Below, in pieces: positions 18,444 through 26,822 of a stretch of DNA of 26,963 bases. The position numbers were made by a program, and so were the translations under genes. The notes beneath the pieces are model-generated. The model worked only from the letters and a program-made list of their open reading frames with translations, was not told where the DNA came from and searched no databases. Origin of the DNA: a virus. The stretch's first letter is position 1; every line of letters starts with the position of its first letter. The stretch lies in IMG/VR virus record IMGVR_UViG_3300030329_005118, positions 1-26,963 of that record; one strand, 5' to 3'.

Positions 18444-20885
18444 CTAATTACCTCCTAATGAAAGGTCAGCTGCACTTGGATTAACTCTAGTTAACGCGAC
18501 TTCTCTGGAGGCCTGCTCGAGGGCGGGGGGGTTACTAGCTAATCGTGGACCAACATGTATCACCGTGCTGGTGTCCTCGCCAGATAAAGAGTAAGTTATG
18601 GCCTCCACGCTCAAGTCTTCCTTTACGGTGCCTGAAGTTAGTTGGATAGTTATTGACGCACCTGGAGCGAGGTCAGTTGAGTACGACGTGATAGTAGCGC
18701 TATCAACGTTCGGTGTCTTGTACTCCTGTTCGGCAAGGTTATCTAGAACTGTGGTGTCTAGTTTCCATACTCGCCAGTCCCTAATTCTAGTAATTACGCT
18801 ATGAGACCCCATCGCTTCGCCGTCACTCCTGAGGCTCGCGCCGAACCAAGAGAGGGATACATCAACATTATCATAAGCTGCAGTAGCGCCATCGGCTCCA
18901 GGGGTATGGTCGCGGGCAGCTCTATCGCCTACCCACACCCACTTATCCTTCACGTTAAAGGCCATTGTGGACTGAAGGATGTTAGCCGGTCCATTCGTGC
19001 CGGCTCTTACCTTCGGTATTGCAACGGCGCCATTTACGGCATTAGGCGAGTCCGCACCTCCAACATTACTAGCGTTGCCCTGCTCATTGTACAGTGGCTT
19101 CTGACTCCAACTTCCTACTAACCACTCAGTGCTAGCTAAACCGTCGCCAGTGAGTCCCTGACGGCCTACCGTGACACCTAGAGCAGAGCCCGCCATGCTC
19201 CTAGCTTCGCCGCTCACGCCAGATTGAGCCCTTATGTCTGCACTCACGCTCATGGCCGCAAAATCATTAGCCGGAATGGTTGTTCTACCAGCCTTTAGCA
19301 ACCGATAGTTTATGAATTGAGGGAAGCCCCCCTGTTTACGATTTTGAGTGTTGTCTGAGCCCGACATAGCCTGCTTGAAGGCACAGTAGCTGCTAGGATT
19401 CCCATCCCAAATTCTGTCAAGTCTGACTCCAACGGCATTAGCTTGTACTGCGTGTTGTACGTACCCAGTTAAGGCACTCCAAGGGTCAGACGAACTTGCT
19501 TTTGCAGCAGCTGCCGCCGTCACTATGAAGATACCAGCACCCCGGTTGCTCGTTGCAGTTGCTGAGTCGTTAAATACCAACACGGCCCCAGCCGGTAGAG
19601 CTGTATGAGGCGATTTGATAACGAACTGAGTGCCCCCCGTATGAGTTCCGCCAGGTACGTATAAGCTCTCGCTAGCGGCTACGGTTGAGTTCGTCTTTAA
19701 AAAAATACCATCGTCATCCCAGCTTCCATCGGTTTGCACGCCCTCACTATTGTGCGGCTCGGATTCGCCACCGGAGCGCCTCGACGTGTTCATAACCAGA
19801 GTGCCCTCGGCAGAGTAGTCACTGCCGACGATACCTGATTTCTGCGTATTAGCGTCAAACAGCGGGTTAATCACAACCTGCTGGTCAGGAACAGCCAGGG
19901 TAACAGTCCGCCCGCCGTAGGTGGTGCTTCCACTAGAACTCGTATGGCTTTTCACGTCTGGGGTCCTGAGGTCAGTAAAGGTCGGGTCCGCAGAAGTGCC
20001 GACAGGGACGGGAAGAATAAAGGGAATCCACCCATAGTTGCCATCAGCTATAGCCCATCTCACGTTCTCGACGATATCAGAGGATGAGACTGGCTCAAAC
20101 TGGACCGTGACGGGACTACTGTCAGTGCTGGCGTCACCGGAGTTCGTTTCAATCAATGGCGTCATCTTGGTTGTTGATTTAGCCTCAATCCTCAACGTCT
20201 TAGACCCATCAACACCAACAACGATGGGAGTTGTACTAGTAGAACCAGCCTTCCTTAACACGTCGAGTAAGGCAAACAGTGAGCCAGAGCCCGGATTGAT
20301 TGGGCCGCTACTACTCACACCAGAATCATCAGCCTGAACGGAAATGCCATAAAAGAGCTCTCCGCCGTTTAGGGTGTTATTGGAGATAGCATTATTCACT
20401 ATTGTTCGAAAGTCGATACCGGCATCAACTAGCTGGTTCTGGCCCAGGTCAAAATACCTCAACCCATCAAGCAAAGATAAAACCCTGATTTCCTGTTCTT
20501 CTCCCGTGTACTCGTTCGTGTTTTGCGTGACAGACGCAATGCCAGCCCACCTAGCGTATAACTTAGTCGTATCTTCACCAACCCGGGTGCCAGCTCTATA
20601 TAGGCTCAGGACGTCACAAGGTCCAATGTCCAACGCGGCCTTAAGGTTTCCAGGTGCAACGGCCAACTGCCCGGCAATGATGCTGCCATCGAGCAGGAAT
20701 TCATTGACATCAACCGAATACTGTATAGACGAGATTGGGGCGTCCCGAACAATTGCACCGCCAAGCTTAACTGCTGAATCGGCGAATGTGAATGACTCAG
20801 TCGCCGGGATATTCGTATAAGCGACCTTGTCTGAAGCGTCAGACGGTGACTGCACTCGCAGCAGATACGCACTAGTGTTATTCAC
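18444..20885 (-). CDS. Large tail hub / minor tail protein
   Basis: An 813-residue tail protein directly after the tape measure, the slot of distal tail/hub (Dit-Tal-like) proteins. The first 300 residues (SIQYSVDVNEFLLDGSIIAG, RYFDLGQNQLVDAGIDFRTI, FALLDVLRKAG) resemble gp27/hub-type minor tail proteins; the middle is Ser/Gly/Thr-rich and could include a carbohydrate-binding beta sandwich (WSALTGYVQHAV onward). The start is GTG 20885 with a GGGGGTGA stretch upstream. It probably combines distal-tail and baseplate-hub functions in this compact genome. Confidence 0.8.
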   Translation of the reverse strand: MNNTSAYLLRVQSPSDASDKVAYTNIPATESFTFADSAVKLGGAIVRDAPISSIQYSVDVNEFLLDGSIIAGQLAVAPGNLKAALDIGPCDVLSLYRAGTRVGEDTTKLYARWAGIASVTQNTNEYTGEEQEIRVLSLLDGLRYFDLGQNQLVDAGIDFRTIVNNAISNNTLNGGELFYGISVQADDSGVSSSGPINPGSGSLFALLDVLRKAGSTSTTPIVVGVDGSKTLRIEAKSTTKMTPLIETNSGDASTDSSPVTVQFEPVSSSDIVENVRWAIADGNYGWIPFILPVPVGTSADPTFTDLRTPDVKSHTSSSGSTTYGGRTVTLAVPDQQVVINPLFDANTQKSGIVGSDYSAEGTLVMNTSRRSGGESEPHNSEGVQTDGSWDDDGIFLKTNSTVAASESLYVPGGTHTGGTQFVIKSPHTALPAGAVLVFNDSATATSNRGAGIFIVTAAAAAKASSSDPWSALTGYVQHAVQANAVGVRLDRIWDGNPSSYCAFKQAMSGSDNTQNRKQGGFPQFINYRLLKAGRTTIPANDFAAMSVSADIRAQSGVSGEARSMAGSALGVTVGRQGLTGDGLASTEWLVGSWSQKPLYNEQGNASNVGGADSPNAVNGAVAIPKVRAGTNGPANILQSTMAFNVKDKWVWVGDRAARDHTPGADGATAAYDNVDVSLSWFGASLRSDGEAMGSHSVITRIRDWRVWKLDTTVLDNLAEQEYKTPNVDSATITSYSTDLAPGASITIQLTSGTVKEDLSVEAITYSLSGEDTSTVIHVGPRLASNPPALEQASREVALTRVNPSAADLSLGGN

Positions 20886-20907
20886 TTACCATCACCCCCA
20901 AAGGCCC

Positions 20908-23862
20908 TTATGACGCCCGTAGCGCGTTGCTGGCCGAGAAATTGCGATGAGTTACGGCCTCGAGTAACGTGTCAGCCGCCAACTGAAGGCTTTGAGACGC
21001 TATCAGCAGGTTTTGGCCTGCTTGGATTTGCACAGTCGATAATACGGGTTGCGATGCAGCCCTACCTACAGTCTGAGCGGAAAGTATCTGCATTTCATCA
21101 GGCGTAGGGTCTTCCGCCCAAGGAGTAACAATTCTGCGGCGCCTTGGGGCCTGGCGTCGCCTGCGTCCACCAAAAATCCTTCCGAAAATTGCTTTAATCG
21201 CGTTCCAAATCCCGCCAGCTACCGCGCCAACCGCTGGGTGAATCAGGTTTCCAACGTGTTGCAGGACAGTCACGACGTGCTTTTCGAGCCTACCGGCAGC
21301 ATGCTTAAAGGCGCCGGCTACAAGGTTCCCGCCGTTTGTTATGTCGTTCGCTAAGTTATTCAACAAGCCCATGAATTCCACATCTTGGTCTATTTTTATC
21401 TTCGCACCAAAGACGTTGAATTCATGCACCGGGCCTTCTCTTGCCCCCTCTCCGAATTCCTCGTTAAGCGCTTTAAGTGCTTTCGTTGCTTGCTGAACCG
21501 TGCTCTCAAAACCAGCCATAGCCATCGTGTAACCCATTTGGGATATGTTGCTTCGTTCCAGCTCCAGGGCAAGCGCCTGACGCTGCTCTCGCTCCTTACG
21601 CAAAACTTTTTCATGCGCCTTAGCAGCAGCAATTTCCACCCGCGTGTTAGCCGCAGCCTCTTCCTCCTCCGTCATTTTCGAGCCCATCGTTTCCCACTGG
21701 CGCATCGAGTCTTCGAACGCTATTGCGGCCGCTTTCTGCGCGGTAAGGGCTTCCTCCGCGAGTTTGGCGACGTGCTCTTCGGCTGCCGCTACGCCAACCA
21801 TGCTCGACGGCGTGGCCGCCCCTAAAAGCTGTTCCCGAGCTTTCACGTATTCTGGTGTTCCGGCCTTGATATCCCCCAACAATTGAACGCGCAAAAGCAT
21901 CGGGGCTCGAGCCGCGGCCGCGGCTCGGCGTGCTTCGGCGTCAATGCGGGCCTGTTCTTGTAGCTCGCTCCATGCGGGCCCCATGTCCTGACTACCACCC
22001 GTTAGGGCCCATGGGCCTGTTCGTTCGATAGCGGCCAGCCGTGACCTTCGTTGTTGCCTGAGCCTTTCGTCGGCAGCCGAAGCAACAACATCGGCTGCAT
22101 CAGCAAATTCCTCAGCTAGGCGGTCTGCACCCATTGCAAGTTTCACTCCAGCCGTGCCTTCCGCAATTTGCGCCGAGCTCCTTATTGTGCGCCCAAACTT
22201 CCTCCTTGGTTCGCCTTGCTCTACCTCTAATTGGCTAGAGCCTCGCCCTAGCTGGCGCTCCCACTCTGCTAGCTCTCGTTCTGCCAGGAGTCGCATTAAT
22301 GTCGTTCGTTCGCCTATATTCGCTGTTACGTTAGGCATAGGGATGTTAACGGGCTCGCCTCCCGTTTCCCCTAGTACGGTGGTCAGTTTTGACGTTTCAA
22401 GAGCGTTAAGCTCCATGACAGTTATGTTGGTTTTTACTTGTCGCTCTAGGTCATCAAGCGCATCTATTAACTTTTGCGCTTCCTCAACTTGCTTAGCAAA
22501 CCTGCCTTCTTCCTTAGGGTTAAGGTCGTCCTCCACTCTGGTTATGGTGTCCTGCATGCCTTTAGCCTGGACATCCCTAATTACGTTTAGTAGGTCGAGA
22601 ATTGCCCGCTGCGACCCGGCGGTCTTGTTCCTCGGGTCAGTGGACGCTTCGTATGCGAGCATTAGTTCGTTCCCTAGATTTTGCCTGCTCCTGGCTAGCT
22701 CCATGCTCCCCGTGGCTCGAACATTAGAGCCAAAGGAGAAGGGCCCAAAGTCAATTTCGTTTGAAAACGCCCGTGCTTCTCGAGCGGGGGCGTTTTGCGC
22801 CGCTTCGATGGCGTTGCGGTGGCTTTTCTCGAAGGCATCCCAGCCCGCCAACCCAAGAAGCTTACCTATTGCGTTGCCTACGTTAGCGAGCATAGTGAAC
22901 AAAGGCTGAGCCCAACTCAACCAAGGGCTATCTAGTAAATCTTGAAAAGCGGTTTTAATGTCGCCCACCGCGTCAGCAACTTGCGTCACTTTCTCGACTA
23001 TTCTGGTAGCAAAATTAATCATGTCGGTCATGACGCCTTCTAGGCTAGCGCCAACCGAAATCTTCATTTGGGTGAACGCTTCGGCTAACCGCGTGCTGGC
23101 TCCACCGTAACCCTCCATCAATACCGGCACCGCTTCTATCTCCCCAGCTGACTCAGTCATGGTCATAGTCATCGCTGCGGTCGCTTTCTGGGCGTTAGTT
23201 AACTGGTCTACCGTCGTGCCCAGCGCTTCAGCTTTGTCGCGATAAGCTTTGCTTAGGTTCCCGGCGATGCCTATCGAATTCAGCATTTGAGACTGTTCTG
23301 ACATAACGGCCTGAGCGACGTTAGAAAAGCCTGCAGCCACGTCGCGGCCGAACGCAAGGCTTGACGCCCCGGCAGCTGTGAGTAAGCCCTCTACGGCGTT
23401 TATGTCCGCTCCGTACCGCAGCAATTGAGTCGCAGCATCCTCGACAACACTGGAGTGAACGTTAAATTTATCGGATAGTCGTTGTACCAGGTCCTGGCCC
23501 GCTTTGAGGCCATGGCCACCTACCTCTAACTCCCTGTTAAAGAGCTTAGTGGCGTTAGTAGCGGCAAAAGAACTATTGACCAACGAATCCATAGCCTTCA
23601 CGGCCTGAGTAGTGACAGCCACAGCCATTCTCGCTAATTGAACTCTTGCGAGGAGCGTAACGCTTTTCAAGTTCCCTAGGCTCTTGCTGGCCCTATCCAC
23701 TTGTATTTTCATGGAGTTAAAGCTTTTGCCTGCGCCAGCCAACCTAGTATTAAGCGTTTTCGTTTGGTCACCAACCCGCTGGATGGCCTTGTTCGAGGCG
23801 TCCATCTTGCGGTTAAAGTCCTGAGTCAATGCCTCTAGTTTTACGCTTATTTTTTCAGCCAT
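20908..23862 (-). CDS. Tape measure protein
   Basis: A 984-residue tape measure that sets tail length and is ejected with the DNA. It is long, helical and Ala/Glu/Arg-rich, with an N-terminal coiled coil (KISVKLEALTQDFNRKMDAS), a conserved-looking domain (LMSEQSQMLNS-type region near 190-230), hydrophobic patches near 310-340 and 905-930 (VGAVAGGIWNAIKAIFGRIF), and a basic GGRRRRQAPRRRR run near the end. By the usual rule of about 0.15 nm per residue the tail would be near 150 nm. The start overlaps the previous stop (TAATG). Confidence 0.92.
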   Translation of the reverse strand: MAEKISVKLEALTQDFNRKMDASNKAIQRVGDQTKTLNTRLAGAGKSFNSMKIQVDRASKSLGNLKSVTLLARVQLARMAVAVTTQAVKAMDSLVNSSFAATNATKLFNRELEVGGHGLKAGQDLVQRLSDKFNVHSSVVEDAATQLLRYGADINAVEGLLTAAGASSLAFGRDVAAGFSNVAQAVMSEQSQMLNSIGIAGNLSKAYRDKAEALGTTVDQLTNAQKATAAMTMTMTESAGEIEAVPVLMEGYGGASTRLAEAFTQMKISVGASLEGVMTDMINFATRIVEKVTQVADAVGDIKTAFQDLLDSPWLSWAQPLFTMLANVGNAIGKLLGLAGWDAFEKSHRNAIEAAQNAPAREARAFSNEIDFGPFSFGSNVRATGSMELARSRQNLGNELMLAYEASTDPRNKTAGSQRAILDLLNVIRDVQAKGMQDTITRVEDDLNPKEEGRFAKQVEEAQKLIDALDDLERQVKTNITVMELNALETSKLTTVLGETGGEPVNIPMPNVTANIGERTTLMRLLAERELAEWERQLGRGSSQLEVEQGEPRRKFGRTIRSSAQIAEGTAGVKLAMGADRLAEEFADAADVVASAADERLRQQRRSRLAAIERTGPWALTGGSQDMGPAWSELQEQARIDAEARRAAAAARAPMLLRVQLLGDIKAGTPEYVKAREQLLGAATPSSMVGVAAAEEHVAKLAEEALTAQKAAAIAFEDSMRQWETMGSKMTEEEEAAANTRVEIAAAKAHEKVLRKEREQRQALALELERSNISQMGYTMAMAGFESTVQQATKALKALNEEFGEGAREGPVHEFNVFGAKIKIDQDVEFMGLLNNLANDITNGGNLVAGAFKHAAGRLEKHVVTVLQHVGNLIHPAVGAVAGGIWNAIKAIFGRIFGGRRRRQAPRRRRIVTPWAEDPTPDEMQILSAQTVGRAASQPVLSTVQIQAGQNLLIASQSLQLAADTLLEAVTHRNFSASNALRAS

Positions 23863-24523
23863 TAGCTAGACTCCTCTCTCGCCGCAGCAATACCCCGCAG
23901 CTTAGCAGCTAAAGCACTAGTAGACTTCGCCGCCTTAAGCTTCTTCTTATCTTCAAGAAACGGAAATATGTCCTTAGCTTGCAACTGTTTGCTACCTCGT
24001 TTTGAATTTACGTTATATAAAGCACTAATCAAGCTACCCGAAAAGAAGAAATCTCGCTTATACCGCTCGGTCCAGGCCGTATATATCGCCTGGAATTCAC
24101 TCACGTCGGCCAGCCAAAACGAGGCGGGTGATTGCCCAAACTCAGCGACCCACATTCCGAACATTTCCTCTAGGGTTAAGGGGTCTCCCGCTCCTTCTTG
24201 GTCTTCTTCTTGGGCTCCTCCTCTTGGGAGGCCTCCGAGTTTCCCAATGTTATGTCCGTAACTGTGTCAAGAATTTTTTCATAGTTAGTAAAGTCAATAT
24301 TTTGCGCCCACCACGCGACAGGCGGATTTTCCCCATTTTTCTCCGCCTTTGCCCCGCCGGCCATGTGCCACAACAAAAGCGGGAGGTGCTCAACGTCCGT
24401 CAGTACCTCCTGCAGCCTCTCCATGCTACCAATTCCCGTGGCTCTCTTAAATTGAGTCATGACCCAGAAGTTGAAAACCAGCTCTATGTCTCGCCCGTTA
24501 AGTTTGATGTTGCCTTCAGCCAT
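23862..24523 (-). CDS. Tail assembly chaperone, -1 frameshift product (GT-like)
   Basis: The upstream frame (24523-24176) and downstream frame (24164-23862) should be fused by a -1 shift at GGGAAAC, in frame as G GGA AAC (24245-24239). Past the slip the frame stays open: LGN, then LGGLPRGGAQEEDQEGAGDP, then LTLEEMFGMWVAEFG, running to 23862 for about 220 residues. Nearly all siphoviruses make such a G/GT pair before the tape measure to chaperone it. The downstream ATG at 24164 touches its GAGGA with only two bases of spacing, so independent initiation is unlikely. Confidence 0.8.
24176..24523 (-). CDS. Tail assembly chaperone, short product (G-like)
   Basis: A 115-residue unshifted product ending in a Glu/Lys-rich tail (EASQEEEPKKKTKKERETP). 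The N-terminal part (NIKLNGRDIELVFNFWVMTQ) is typical of tail-chaperone G proteins. It starts at ATG 24523 with GAGG upstream and lies between the tail tube and tape measure genes. A terminator-like hairpin precedes it, which would lower its level relative to the tail tube protein. The -1 slip site lies inside its 3' part. Confidence 0.85.
   Translation of the reverse strand: MAEGNIKLNGRDIELVFNFWVMTQFKRATGIGSMERLQEVLTDVEHLPLLLWHMAGGAKAEKNGENPPVAWWAQNIDFTNYEKILDTVTDITLGNSEASQEEEPKKKTKKERETP
24239..24245 (-). promoter_or_regulatory. Programmed -1 ribosomal frameshift site GGGAAAC
   Basis: On the minus strand the heptamer GGGAAAC sits in the required phase (TTG GGA AAC) and matches the X XXY YYZ rule, close to lambda's GGGAAAG. 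It is the only canonical in-phase slip site seen in the overlap. Downstream RNA structure was not modelled. Confidence 0.8.
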
Positions 24524-24540
24524 AATTCCTCACCCTCTCT

Positions 24541-24574
24541 AAAAAATAGGTGCGCCAGCCTAAGCCAACGCACC
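24541..24574 (-). terminator. Intrinsic terminator after the tail tube gene
   Basis: On the minus strand GGTGCG and CGCACC (24574-24569 with 24554-24549) form a stem with a 14-base loop followed by TATTTTTT (24548-24541). It would cut most late transcripts after the abundant tail tube gene, leaving a lower level for the chaperone and tape measure genes. Confidence 0.75.
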
Positions 24575-24585
24575 AAAGCAACTAC

Positions 24586-25026
24586 TTAAGCCTCATCCGT
24601 TATGGTGAAGCCTCCGCTTACCTTCACGCTCAACGTCATGTCCAACAAACCATCAAACGGTCCAGACATAGAGCTGCCAGTAGTCACACCATCCCACTCA
24701 ATAGCGAACTTAGTGGTTGATGCACTCTGGAAGGGCAACTGTATTCTCCACGCGTGAATCTTCCTAAGGTTAGTTATCTTCCAGAAGTTCAGTTGTGTGT
24801 CATCGTCCGCTTCCATACGGCAGGTGAAAGTAACGTCCCCGCCGTCATACATGCCCGGTAGGTAAGTCCTGCTGGTAGTGCCGTGCGCGGTGCTCTCTAG
24901 CGTGTCAATAACCGGATTCGGTCCAGACACGTCAGTGAGCTCCCCCAAAGTGACGTAGGTGGGGGTGGCTCCTACAAGTTTACTGAAGTCATAGCCGACA
25001 GTAATTCCATTGGCGAATTGTCCCAT
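24586..25026 (-). CDS. Major tail tube protein
   Basis: A 146-residue tail tube protein that would stack in hexameric rings around the tape measure. Features seen: an N-terminal GITVGYDFSKLVGATPTYVT segment, ELTDVSGPNPVIDTLESTAH with a YLPGMYDGGDVTFTCRM strand pair, and a C-terminal beta sheet, all typical of siphovirus tube proteins. It starts at ATG 25026 behind AGGAGG, as expected for a highly expressed product. It is short for the family and lacks an Ig-like C-terminal domain. Confidence 0.88.
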   Translation of the reverse strand: MGQFANGITVGYDFSKLVGATPTYVTLGELTDVSGPNPVIDTLESTAHGTTSRTYLPGMYDGGDVTFTCRMEADDDTQLNFWKITNLRKIHAWRIQLPFQSASTTKFAIEWDGVTTGSSMSGPFDGLLDMTLSVKVSGGFTITDEA

Positions 25027-25039
25027 TAATTATTTCCTC

Positions 25040-25474
25040 CTAATCTTCCATAAGTATTAAGTTGTAGCGAGTAATGGCGCGATGAAGCACGTTGCCCTCG
25101 GGACTTTCATCCCTAAGGGTCCTGCTCTCCAAACGCCTGAGTATCACGGTTTTGTAACCACTGACGGTAAAACTCGGCGGGTCTCCCACCCTATCGATTA
25201 GGACGTCAACCGCCCGAGCAATGCCCTTGCAGTCCTTCCGTCCTTCCGACTTTGTCCACACGTCAATAGTGAGGTCAGTGCTGGTGCCCGGCGTTGAATG
25301 ACTATCAAAAGGAACATCGATATCATCCCCGATGAGCACATACGGATAAGCGGTACCAGGTTGCGGCAGGTCATACACGGGGACGTTCGCGCTGTCCCAC
25401 GTGACGTTCCCATTTAGAGCCGTAAAAATTGCGGCTTGGACGCTGTTCAGGCTGTTTTCTGAGCGTACAGCCAT
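25040..25474 (-). CDS. Tail terminator (DUF3168-like)
   Basis: A 144-residue protein that caps the tail tube and joins it to the head. The N-terminal pattern SVQAAIFTALNGN, VPVYDLPQPGTAYPYVLIGD and TIDVWTKSEGRKDCKGIARA matches the DUF3168/tail-terminator group. It starts at ATG 25474 with AAGGAGG upstream and lies between the gp10-like connector and the tube gene, the standard position for this protein. Confidence 0.82.
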   Translation of the reverse strand: MAVRSENSLNSVQAAIFTALNGNVTWDSANVPVYDLPQPGTAYPYVLIGDDIDVPFDSHSTPGTSTDLTIDVWTKSEGRKDCKGIARAVDVLIDRVGDPPSFTVSGYKTVILRRLESRTLRDESPEGNVLHRAITRYNLILMED

Positions 25475-25475
25475 A

Positions 25476-26018
25476 TTACCTCCTTAATGCTCGGCGTAAA
25501 GCCTTAATACCTTCGGGCTTAAGGTCTCTCCGAGCGCTCGCAATGTGTGGAAAAAAGAAATCATTAGCAGCGATACCTACGCGGCTTATCTGGAGCGCTA
25601 TGGGAAACACTGCCGCCTCGGGGATGCCCTTAGCTCGGCACCAAGCAGCTATCGAGTCCAAAGGCGGAAGCCTACCAGGACCTGGTTTATGAACGTAACC
25701 AGTTTCCCGCATGTAATCCCGAGCAAGCGGGTGGTGAGGCGAAGATAACCCCCTTGATTTCGTACCAAAAAGGACGAAAGGAGCGTAATCAGCTCCAATC
25801 CGTATTTCGCCCTCGTAGCCCAACCGCTGGGGCTTCCCCCTATACGTGATGCTGCCCGCTAGTTCGCGAGTTGCTCCACGCGGGGCCGCGCTCCTAGCTC
25901 TGACCGTCGCGCGTTCCCCCAGCATATCCACGGTCCGCTCTAAAACCTCGGCCGTAGTGCGCTTAACATCAACGAGGAAACGAAAATTACCGGTAGTCGT
26001 TGCCTTTATTGAGGCCAC
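25476..26018 (-). CDS. HK97 gp10-like tail completion protein
   Basis: A 180-residue protein of the HK97 gp10-like group, which acts in tail completion at the head-tail joint. The pattern VRARSAAPRGATRELAGSIT, IGADYAPFVLFGTKSR and SPHHPLARDYMRE followed by RDLKPEGIKALRRALRR fits. I take GTG 26018, coupled to the preceding stop (TAACGTG), as the start; an upstream TTG at 26054 in the same frame has no ribosome site and would create a 35-base overlap. Confidence 0.78.
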   Translation of the reverse strand: MASIKATTTGNFRFLVDVKRTTAEVLERTVDMLGERATVRARSAAPRGATRELAGSITYRGKPQRLGYEGEIRIGADYAPFVLFGTKSRGLSSPHHPLARDYMRETGYVHKPGPGRLPPLDSIAAWCRAKGIPEAAVFPIALQISRVGIAANDFFFPHIASARRDLKPEGIKALRRALRR

Positions 26019-26019
26019 G

Positions 26020-26391
26020 TTATTCCGTCGGCACTCGAGCTTCTGTGCAGTCAACCTCCAGCAGCACGTTCATTTCGCCCGGGTTACCAACGCCCGTAAT
26101 GCTGAACGTCCTATCCTGACCGCCGGGGTCAATCACTAGGACCGCGTCAGCGAGCCCAGAAGACAGTTTGGATTGGACTAGGGTGTCGTACTCCGTAACG
26201 AAAGTATGAGTAGCCCTAGCTTGTTCTTGTCCAGCTACCAGACCCTGCCATGCTCTACGTGAATTGAGTAGCCCCGTGATGGTTTTCACGGTCGACATGG
26301 TGTACGTCCAACCTCCTTGACCGTCCGTAGTGCGGCTCTTAGTCCGAACGGCAGCGACAGTGCGCCGTTGACCCGGAGGGATGGGCATCAT
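26020..26391 (-). CDS. Head closure protein
   Basis: A 123-residue protein of the SPP1 gp16-like head-closure type by position and beta content (TTDGQGGWTYTMSTVKTITG, LVIDPGGQDRTFSITGVG). It would plug the portal-adaptor channel and bind the tail. The double ATG at its start overlaps the stop of the adaptor gene. The sequence match is weak, so the name rests on gene order. Confidence 0.7.
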   Translation of the reverse strand: MMPIPPGQRRTVAAVRTKSRTTDGQGGWTYTMSTVKTITGLLNSRRAWQGLVAGQEQARATHTFVTEYDTLVQSKLSSGLADAVLVIDPGGQDRTFSITGVGNPGEMNVLLEVDCTEARVPTE

Positions 26392-26822
26392 AGGGCAACC
26401 TCGAGGCTCTGCGAACCAACCCGGCCATTAGTAGTGCTCCGGATTTTCTCGTCAATCCAACGATTAGCCGACACAATAGCGTTCGCATTTTCGGAAGCGT
26501 TCCTGTTCGTCTGACGGTAGCCACTAAAGCTGTAACTATCGGCGAACGAAGGGCGTGACCGAATAATGTCCGCTACAGCTCGGTGGGGAAAATAATAGTA
26601 CGTGCCATCCCCGCCTTCGCTGGCCTTATCCTGCACCCGTGTTCCCTCCAGGTACATGTTTATTTCTTCGTCCTGGAGGGAACCAGCCGGATAATTAGAT
26701 GCTGCGTCTGGCTTGTCTTCCAACAGAAACCGCGCGTAAGCGAGGGCCCAGAGAGGCCGATGGGCAGCATTGCTCGTGTTCGGGTTATAAGCAAGGTGCG
26801 TAATGTTGTACGTTCTGGCCAC
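26388..26822 (-). CDS. Head-tail adaptor (gp15/gp6-like)
   Basis: A 144-residue helical protein that would form the ring below the portal. Helices such as LWALAYARFLLEDKP and ANAIVSANRWIDEKIRS and the slot between the coat region and head-closure gene fit SPP1 gp15-type adaptors. The start is GTG 26822, with GGGGG 5-10 bases upstream. Its first codons are repeated at 1-17 because the map joint falls here. Confidence 0.72.
   Translation of the reverse strand: MARTYNITHLAYNPNTSNAAHRPLWALAYARFLLEDKPDAASNYPAGSLQDEEINMYLEGTRVQDKASEGGDGTYYYFPHRAVADIIRSRPSFADSYSFSGYRQTNRNASENANAIVSANRWIDEKIRSTTNGRVGSQSLEVAL

Noticed and set aside
22154-22909. 251-residue plus-strand open frame
   Set aside because: Antisense to the tape measure gene, Ser/Arg/Leu-rich, typical of shadows of helical Ala/Glu-rich coding sequence.
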